Made by a program: the position numbers and the translations under genes. Positions 58,248 to 64,000 of a stretch of DNA of 64,000 nucleotides are shown here, in pieces. The DNA lies in the NCBI GenBank assembly GCA_029210175.1, contig JARGPL010000017.1:23329-87328 (forward strand), read 5' to 3'. The stretch is from Minwuia sp. Lineage in GTDB: Bacteria > Pseudomonadota > Alphaproteobacteria > Minwuiales > Minwuiaceae. Position 1 is the stretch's first letter. Each line of letters starts with the position of its first letter. The notes below the pieces were generated by a model that worked only from the letters and a program-made list of their open reading frames with translations, searched no databases and was not told the DNA's origin.

Positions 58248-59324
58248 ATGTCAAAGGTCACCTTTCGCAAGGCCGTCAAGCGCTACGGCACCTTCACAGC
58301 GTTGCAGCCGCTCGATCTGAATATCCGCGAAGGCGAATTCCTGACGCTGCTGGGCCCCTCCGGCTGCGGCAAGACAACCACGTTGCGTCTCGTCGCCGGT
58401 TTCATTCAGCCCTCCGAGGGCGATGTTTACATCGGCGACGAGAACGTGACCGGCATTCCGCCGCAGAAACGCGGCATCGGCATGGTCTTCCAGGACTATG
58501 CCCTGTTCCCCCACATGACGATTGAGGAGAACATCGGCTTCGCCCTGAAGGAACGGGGCGACAGTGCCGGTGCGATCAGGACCCGGGTGTGGGATCTGCT
58601 GGAACTGGTCGAACTGCAGGGTGTGCAGGAACGTTATCCATCCGAACTGAGCGGCGGCCAGCAACAACGTGTGGCGGTTGCGCGCGCCGTTGCCCATACG
58701 CCGCGCGTGCTGCTGATGGATGAACCGCTGGGCGCGCTTGATCTTAAACTGCGGGAATCGATGCAGATCGAACTGCGCAATATCCAGAAGAATCTGGGCA
58801 TCACCACGATCTACGTCACGCATGACCAGATCGAGGCGATGAACATGTCCGACCGGATCGCGGTCATGAACCAGGGGGTGATGGAACAGATTGGCTCCGC
58901 AGAGGAGGTCTATGACAAACCGACGACCAAGTTCGTTGCCGACTTCATTGGCCAGATCAACCTGATCCCGGTCGACCTGCCGGAACAGACCAATGGTCAT
59001 GCGGTCACAGGCTACATGGGGAGCGAGATCAAGGTCGGCCTTGCCCCTGGTCGCATCTTGCCGACCAAACGCGCGGTGCTGGGCATCCGTCCGGAACAGC
59101 TGGACATCGTGCCCGCCGATACCATGCCCAACGGCGTTAACCAGCTGAGCGGGCGAATTGTCGTCGCCCGCTTCGTTGGCAACGTGATCAAGGTGGAGGT
59201 GGAGATCGGACCCGAGCAGACCATCGTCATCGACAGCCACCCGAGCCTGATGCCGCAGCTGTCAGGCGGTGACGAAGTCGCTGTCACATGGAAGCCGGAA
59301 GCGGGCTTCCTGCTGGAGGACTAG
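58248..59324 (+). CDS. ABC transporter ATPase, PotA-like (358 aa)
   Basis: All nucleotide-binding motifs are intact: Walker A GPSGCGKTT (36-44), Q-loop VFQDYALFPHM, signature ELSGGQQQRVAVARA (133-147), Walker B LLMDEPLGALD (155-165) and switch His192 (YVTHDQ). A C-terminal TOBE regulatory domain (from about 285, LGIRPEQLDIVPA) is present. It completes the importer with the two permeases and two binding proteins. Confidence 0.95.
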   Translation: MSKVTFRKAVKRYGTFTALQPLDLNIREGEFLTLLGPSGCGKTTTLRLVAGFIQPSEGDVYIGDENVTGIPPQKRGIGMVFQDYALFPHMTIEENIGFALKERGDSAGAIRTRVWDLLELVELQGVQERYPSELSGGQQQRVAVARAVAHTPRVLLMDEPLGALDLKLRESMQIELRNIQKNLGITTIYVTHDQIEAMNMSDRIAVMNQGVMEQIGSAEEVYDKPTTKFVADFIGQINLIPVDLPEQTNGHAVTGYMGSEIKVGLAPGRILPTKRAVLGIRPEQLDIVPADTMPNGVNQLSGRIVVARFVGNVIKVEVEIGPEQTIVIDSHPSLMPQLSGGDEVAVTWKPEAGFLLED

Positions 59325-60101
59325 ATGAAACAACTGTCTCCGGACGAGTCTGCAGGAATCCCGTTCAGCGACGCTGAACGGGAAAGTCGGCAGCATCTGG
59401 CGATGGCATACCGGATGATCCAGCGATCCGGCTTGGATGACCTGACCTACAACCATCTGTCGGTGCGGGTGCCGGATCGCCCCGATCACTTCCTGATCAA
59501 GCGTGACGACCAGCTGTTCGAACAGGTGACCGCCTCGTCGCTGTTGAGTTCGGGTTTCCACGCGACGGATCCCGCATCCCCCGAGGGCCGGGTCAGCCCC
59601 GGTGGGCTGGTGATTCACGGCGGCATTCTGGACGCCCGACCGGACGTGAACGCGGTGTTTCACACTCACAGTCCCGCCAACATGGCGGTCAGTGCACAGA
59701 AATGTGGTCTGCTGCCGCTCTGCCAGCATGCCTTCATCTTTCATGATTGCATCGCGTACCATGATTTCCATGGCTTCGAGTTCGAACCGCAGATGCGTCA
59801 GCTGCTGGTGCGCGACTTGGGCGATGCCGATGTCATGATGCTGCGCAACCACGGCGTTCTGGTCACCGGCCGGACAGTGGCGGAGGCGTTCTTTCGCCAC
59901 CATTACCTTGAAATGGCCTGTCGGGCGCAGGTGGCAGCACTTTCCATCGGCGGTGTTGACGGGCTTGTCTGGCCTGATGAAGCGGTCCGCGCCCACGCCG
60001 CCGGACAGATGGCGGCACGAGGCATTGTGGATGCAGACGGGCGGGACTGGACAGCCCTGACCCAGCTGGCGCGGGACGTCTGTCCCGACTATGCGGCCTG
60101 A
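59325..60101 (+). CDS. Class II aldolase/adducin-family protein (258 aa)
   Basis: This zinc-dependent class II aldolase fold (PF00596) has NHLSVRVPDRPDHFLIKRDD near residue 43, metal ligands in VFHTHSPANMAVSA (His113, His115) and RNHGVLVTGRTV (His176), and a C-terminal helical region. Family members cleave or epimerise hydroxy-acids and also act as decarboxylases. It follows the ATPase stop directly (TAGATG), so it belongs to the same operon. It could release a small carbonyl product late in the pathway. Confidence 0.88.
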   Translation: MKQLSPDESAGIPFSDAERESRQHLAMAYRMIQRSGLDDLTYNHLSVRVPDRPDHFLIKRDDQLFEQVTASSLLSSGFHATDPASPEGRVSPGGLVIHGGILDARPDVNAVFHTHSPANMAVSAQKCGLLPLCQHAFIFHDCIAYHDFHGFEFEPQMRQLLVRDLGDADVMMLRNHGVLVTGRTVAEAFFRHHYLEMACRAQVAALSIGGVDGLVWPDEAVRAHAAGQMAARGIVDADGRDWTALTQLARDVCPDYAA

Positions 60102-61432
60102 ACGGCGTTGGGGGCATGCTGGCGATGAAATCCTGTCACGTCCTGAAACCGCTCTGCGATGGCCAGCAACCTCAGTTCGTCGAACGGGCGACCAATCAGC
60201 TGGAACGCCAGCGGCATGCCGTTCGGCCCGAATCCGGCAGGCACGCTGAGCGCCGGCAGCCCGAGATAATTCGCGTAGCGCGTCTGCCGGGCGGCGGCAG
60301 TGAAGGCGTTCTCGATGGCACGCGGATCCTGCCGGGCGATCGCATGTGGCGCTTCATCAGGATAGACCGGGGCCAGCAGCACGTCGGCGGTGGCGAAGGC
60401 TTCATCAACGAATCGCGCCAGCATCACCTCACGCAGGGCCAGCGCCTCAATATATCGTGTCGCGGGGATCAGCAGTCCCTCCCGAATGACGCTTCGGGCC
60501 TCGATACCGATGCTGTCCGGCGCGTCCCGAAGGCGCCTGCCGTGCATCGCCGCCGCCTCGCACTTCACCAGTACCTGCTGCAGGTCATTGGCCTGGGTGA
60601 TATCGGGCAGTTCAGCTTTATGGATGGCAAAGCCCAGTTCGCGCAGGACCGTACCGGCATGGCCGATGGCCGCCCGGACGTGATCCGACAGCGGGGTTCC
60701 CTCGTGCGTGGCGATTGCGATGCGCAATCCGTTCGTGGTGGGGCTGATGTGTTCCAGTGGCGGTGCCGTGAGGGTGGTCGGGTCCGCGGCATCGGTGCCG
60801 GCAATCGCGCGCAACGCCGCCTCGCAATCGACGGCCGTGAGCGCCATGGGGCCGAGGCAATCCATCGACCAGCTGCGCGCCAGGGCACCATGGCGGCTGA
60901 CGCGGCCATAGGTCGGCTTCAACCCGGTTACCCCGCACAATGCTGCGGGCAGGCGCGTCGAACCACCAGCGTCGGATCCGATGGCGATCCGCACCAGCCC
61001 TGCCGCCACAGCCGCGGCAGTACCGCCGGAGGACCCGCCGGTGATTCGCGACGGGTCCCAGGGATTGGTGCAGCGACCCAGATGCGCGTTGGCCCCTGTA
61101 CCGCCCGCCGCAAACTCATCCATGTTCAGCGCCCCGATCATCAGCGCCCCTGCATCGCGCAGCCGCTTGATGATGGTCGCTTCGCCCGTCCGGCTTTCCT
61201 GTGCCGGACTGGCCCCGCCACTCGGGCGGCGGCCGGCGGTGCCCAGCACGTCCTTCCAGGCGGCGGTCATGCCCTCCAGCAGGCGCGGCGGGTTTCCCTG
61301 TTCCAGGTGACGGTCGCTCATTTCAGCGGTTGTCCGCGCGCCGTCTTCGTCCAGGGCGACGAAGCAGTTGACCGAGGGTTGCAGCTGCTCGATCCGGGAC
61401 AGGATCAGGGGCATTCGTTCACGGCTGCTCAT
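60089..61432 (-). CDS. Amidase-signature hydrolase, AtzE-like (447 aa)
   Basis: The Ser-cisSer-Lys catalytic triad is visible: Lys60 in TAAWKDVLGT, the cis-Ser in GGSSGG (132-137) and the nucleophile Ser158 in IGSDAGGSTRLPAA. The neighbouring GatC/AtzG-like small gene upstream (ATGA overlap) suggests an AtzE-type two-subunit enzyme; AtzE hydrolyses 1-carboxybiuret. It would remove an amide or ureido group from a ring-opened product. The gene is minus-strand among plus-strand genes, and its 3' end overlaps the aldolase by 13 bases. Confidence 0.88.
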   Translation of the reverse strand: MSSRERMPLILSRIEQLQPSVNCFVALDEDGARTTAEMSDRHLEQGNPPRLLEGMTAAWKDVLGTAGRRPSGGASPAQESRTGEATIIKRLRDAGALMIGALNMDEFAAGGTGANAHLGRCTNPWDPSRITGGSSGGTAAAVAAGLVRIAIGSDAGGSTRLPAALCGVTGLKPTYGRVSRHGALARSWSMDCLGPMALTAVDCEAALRAIAGTDAADPTTLTAPPLEHISPTTNGLRIAIATHEGTPLSDHVRAAIGHAGTVLRELGFAIHKAELPDITQANDLQQVLVKCEAAAMHGRRLRDAPDSIGIEARSVIREGLLIPATRYIEALALREVMLARFVDEAFATADVLLAPVYPDEAPHAIARQDPRAIENAFTAAARQTRYANYLGLPALSVPAGFGPNGMPLAFQLIGRPFDELRLLAIAERFQDVTGFHRQHAPNAVQAA

Positions 61433-61644
61433 GATTCCTCCCCGATGCGTGCCAGCGCAGCACCGAAGGCGGTCGGGTCGGCCAGGACAGGGGCCGCATC
61501 GGCCAGCTGCCGGGTGCGCAGGTTCAACCGCCCGGCGGTTCCCGCCACCCCTTCATGTTCGGTCTCTTCAATGGTCACGGCTTGCAGGTCCAGCATGGCC
61601 CGCACGGCGTCTGCATCCATCAGCGGCCCGACGTCATCCTTCAT
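61429..61644 (-). CDS. AtzG/GatC-like small subunit (71 aa), DUF4089 type
   Basis: This short helical protein (DADAVRAMLDLQAVTIEETE, then LNLRTRQLADAAPVL) fits the GatC-like AtzG family, which binds and stabilises the amidase AtzE. The start ATG 61644 (MKDDVGPLMD) gives a normal family length; a longer frame starts at 61689. Its stop overlaps the amidase start by 4 bases. Annotations often miss it because it is so small. Confidence 0.75.
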   Translation of the reverse strand: MKDDVGPLMDADAVRAMLDLQAVTIEETEHEGVAGTAGRLNLRTRQLADAAPVLADPTAFGAALARIGEES

Positions 61645-61710
61645 CGCAAGGCTCCACGACACTTTCCTCATGGTGCGCTGCAGCAACATTCAGAACCAAG
61701 GGAAATCGAC

Positions 61711-63069
61711 ATGAATTCCATACCCGAGCTGCCTTCAGGAGCTTTCAAGGGCTACGACCGCAACGGCCTGCACCTGCTTGAACCTGATGATGAACTGACA
61801 AAGGTCGGTCCGGGCGAGCCGTGCGGGGAATATCTGCGGCGATTCTGGCACCCGATTGCGCTGGTATCGATGGTGGGCGAAACCCCGCTGCGGATCCGGC
61901 GGCTGGGTGAGGACCTGGCGCTGTACCGCGAGAAGAACGGCAGCTATGGCCTGCTGCATCTGCTTTGCAGCCATCGCAACGCGTCCCTGGAATATGGTGT
62001 GGTGACGGAACGCGGCCTGCGGTGCTGCTACCATGGCTGGCTGTTTGCAAAGGATGGAACCATCCTTGAGACACCAGGCGAGCCTGCCAGCAGCAAGATC
62101 GCGGGGCGCGCCTGTCACGGGGCCTATCCGGTGGTGGCCTACAAGGACATGATCTTTGCCTACATGGGCCCGCCGGAAACCATGCCCGCATTCCCGTTCT
62201 TCGACACGATGGACCTGCCGGATGACGAGATGGTGCCCTACATGGTGCCGTCACCGGCCAACTGGGTGCAGATGTTCGAGAACGGCATCGATCCCTATCA
62301 CGTGTCGTTCCTGCATTCCCTGATGAACCGGGTCCAGTTCCAGGCCAACCTGGTGGCACTACCGACGGTGGATTATCATGAACGTGCCGCCGGAAACGGG
62401 GTGTTCTACACATCGACGCGGCGGGTGGAGGATTTCCTCTGGTTCCGGATCCACGACCACATGCTGCCCAACTTTTCCCAGAACGGCGGCATGCACATCG
62501 ACGGGGACCGCTCGACCTATTTCGTCCGCACCGGTCTGACCCGCTGGGTCGTGCCTGTGGATGACGAGAACTCGATCACCATCGCCTGGCGTCATTTCAA
62601 CGAGGAAACCGACCCCCACGGACGCGGGCGCAAGGACCTCTGCGGTTACAACAGTGTCGATTTCTATGGTCAGACCGACCAGCGGTCCTACGCGGAGATG
62701 CAGAACGATCCGGGCGACTACGAGGCCTGGTCCAGCCAGGGACCGCGGACCGTGCACAAGCGGGAACGCCTGGGATCGACCGACAGGGGTGTCAGCCTCT
62801 ATCGCCGCCGCCTGCGGAACGCCATCAAGAACCACGGAAAGGGGCATGCGCCCCTGCTGCCCACGGCCAACGTCAGCTGTCCGATACCGACCTATGGGGG
62901 CGACACGGTTTTGCGGGTGAAGCGGTCGAACAGCGAGGACAGCCAGTCGATCTCCGACATGGCAAAACGCGTGGCCGACATCTATCGCAGCGGCGATGAC
63001 CTGGTGGGTGATGAGCGCCGCGAACACATCCGTGGCCAACTGAGGACCTATGAGGCGAACCTGCAATGA
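61711..63069 (+). CDS. Rieske oxygenase, phthalate-dioxygenase-like (452 aa)
   Basis: This is a single-component-type Rieske oxygenase. The cluster is LCSHRNASLEYG (Cys86, His88) with CCYHGW (Cys105, His108). The iron site is MFENGIDPYHVSFLHSLMN with Asp194, His197 and His202. Length and C-terminal QDYGP-like organisation suit the phthalate 4,5-dioxygenase/vanillate/N-demethylase group that needs only a separate reductase. No reductase gene is present in the window. ATG 61711 follows AAGGGA. It is divergent from the amidase pair. Confidence 0.92.
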   Translation: MNSIPELPSGAFKGYDRNGLHLLEPDDELTKVGPGEPCGEYLRRFWHPIALVSMVGETPLRIRRLGEDLALYREKNGSYGLLHLLCSHRNASLEYGVVTERGLRCCYHGWLFAKDGTILETPGEPASSKIAGRACHGAYPVVAYKDMIFAYMGPPETMPAFPFFDTMDLPDDEMVPYMVPSPANWVQMFENGIDPYHVSFLHSLMNRVQFQANLVALPTVDYHERAAGNGVFYTSTRRVEDFLWFRIHDHMLPNFSQNGGMHIDGDRSTYFVRTGLTRWVVPVDDENSITIAWRHFNEETDPHGRGRKDLCGYNSVDFYGQTDQRSYAEMQNDPGDYEAWSSQGPRTVHKRERLGSTDRGVSLYRRRLRNAIKNHGKGHAPLLPTANVSCPIPTYGGDTVLRVKRSNSEDSQSISDMAKRVADIYRSGDDLVGDERREHIRGQLRTYEANLQ

Positions 63070-63821
63070 CCGCGTCAGGCCCCCGCAACAACAGCCGCAT
63101 GGGGCAGCCTCGCCCCGATGTTGCCCACGATGGCCCCTTCCGTACCGCACTGGGTCCGCTACTGGCCGATTTCTCCGCAGGCAAGATCGACGGGGTCGGG
63201 TTTCAGCAGGGTGTCCTTGCTGCCCTGACGGAACCGGACGTTCAGCAGATCATCGCGACCGCTGCCGACACCGCCCGCGCGACCGCTGCCGACGCGACGA
63301 TCTGGCGTCATGACTTCGGCGACCGCGACATCACCATCAGCGTTATCCACCTGCGGGCGGGCGAAGTGCATCCACCGCATCACCATCACAACGTCACATC
63401 GGTGCAGGTCATTCTTGAAGGCAGGGTTTCAGGCCGCGAATATGATCGCATCCGGCGGCTGGACGAGACACACGTCCTGCTGAAGCCGCTTTCGGATGGC
63501 CAACTGCGGGTCGGCAGTCGGCTTCTGGCACAGGAATGGTCGCGCAACGCGCACTGGTTTGCCGCAAGCGCCGACGCACCGGCGCTGATCTTCAATTGCA
63601 ACGCACGCGGGTTCGAGGCGAGGACATTCGACATGTCGGATGGTCGCCCCCTGGGCCGTCGCCTGCTGCTGCCATCCCGCACAGCTACAGACGAAGGAAT
63701 TGTTGCGCGGGAGATCGACGTGGCCGAAGCCTACGAGACCTTTGGCGCCATCGCCCTGAAGGACTGGCCCAGCCCAGCGACTGTGCTTTCACCTGCCGTG
63801 GCAGAAGTGAAATCAGACTGA
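63066..63821 (+). CDS. Cupin-domain protein (251 aa)
   Basis: The central part has a cupin motif rich in His, GEVHPPHHHHNVTSVQVILE (about residues 100-119), a likely metal site, followed by a strand pattern and a second motif around WSRNAHWFAASADAP. The N-terminal 70 residues are helical. Overlap of 4 bases with the Rieske gene indicates one transcript. It could be a dioxygenase, an isomerase or a ligand sensor; nothing distinguishes these. Confidence 0.75.
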   Translation: MTASGPRNNSRMGQPRPDVAHDGPFRTALGPLLADFSAGKIDGVGFQQGVLAALTEPDVQQIIATAADTARATAADATIWRHDFGDRDITISVIHLRAGEVHPPHHHHNVTSVQVILEGRVSGREYDRIRRLDETHVLLKPLSDGQLRVGSRLLAQEWSRNAHWFAASADAPALIFNCNARGFEARTFDMSDGRPLGRRLLLPSRTATDEGIVAREIDVAEAYETFGAIALKDWPSPATVLSPAVAEVKSD

Positions 63822-63931
63822 CGGCCCTTTGGTAACCGCTCACATGCACGTGGACATGGCCAGCTGGACACCCGCATTAACCTCGCGATTTGAGGCTGGT
63901 TGTGATTCATTGGTTCCATGGAGGATGCGCG

Positions 63932-64000
63932 ATGAACCCAATGAATCTTTTCGGTCTTTCCGAACATCTTGAGCGCCTGAGTGAACATGGCGATCCGCTG
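63932..64000 (+). CDS. IS5-family transposase, first 23 codons (runs off window)
   Basis: ATG 63932 is preceded by GGAGG and begins MNPMNLFGLSEHLERLSEHG DPL, the well-known N-terminus of IS5-type transposases. The element's left end should be a few tens of bases upstream (about 63880-63925), but no inverted repeat can be confirmed without the right end. It marks the right border of the catabolic region. Confidence 0.75.
   Translation, partial: MNPMNLFGLSEHLERLSEHGDPL

Noticed and set aside
60116..61714. 532-codon plus-strand frame through the amidase
   Set aside because: Arg/Gly/Gln-rich antisense of the amidase-signature gene, which has its full catalytic triad on the other strand.

Overview
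The window is high-GC DNA from an alphaproteobacterium, probably near the Rhodospirillales. This is an inference from the GcrA-like protein, the gene-transfer-agent-style tail genes, the TAXI-type TRAP transporter and the overall codon use. It has two unrelated halves.

Bases 1 to about 31,890 are the right-hand part of a temperate siphophage. Genes 1-23,400 on the minus strand run, in order of transcription, from accessory and replication genes to terminase, portal, ClpP-like protease, HK97 capsid, head-tail connectors, tail tube, tail chaperones, tape measure and distal tail. The lysis genes and the left end lie outside the window. A 2-kb cassette (about 3,410-5,240) with its own regulator, a KilA-type antirepressor and a small membrane protein interrupts the tail operon. 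The replication region holds a helix-turn-helix replication protein with four iteron-like repeats and an AT-rich stretch inside its gene, two DNA methyltransferases, and GcrA-like regulators. A second reading frame with its own ribosome-binding site is nested in the cytosine methyltransferase gene. A Cro-like/CI-like divergent pair (25,455-26,521) separates this from a plus-strand early operon that ends in an AlpA-like protein and a tyrosine integrase. The integrase abuts a 64-base 3' fragment of a tRNA-Ser(GCT) gene, which marks the attachment site.

Bases 31,893-32,819 contain no recognised gene. From 32,820 to 63,821 lies a large catabolic region arranged around a LysR regulator (44,270-45,166). 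The minus-strand arm encodes a TAXI/TRAP importer, a two-subunit Rieske dioxygenase, a complete three-subunit molybdenum hydroxylase, a maleate-isomerase/Asp-Glu-racemase-like protein and a hydantoinase. The plus-strand arm encodes a PhyH-type, a TauD-type and an isopenicillin-N-synthase-type oxygenase, a second molybdenum hydroxylase large subunit, an MmgE/PrpD protein, a PuuE-like allantoinase and a D-2-hydroxyacid dehydrogenase. It continues with an ABC importer carrying two tandem binding proteins, a class II aldolase, an AtzE-AtzG-like amidase pair (minus strand), a phthalate-type Rieske oxygenase and a cupin protein. Together these suggest uptake, oxidative attack, ring opening by cyclic amide/ureide hydrolysis, deamidation and aldol or dehydrogenase steps on a nitrogen-containing ring compound. 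The substrate cannot be named from sequence. An IS5-type transposase begins at the right edge.
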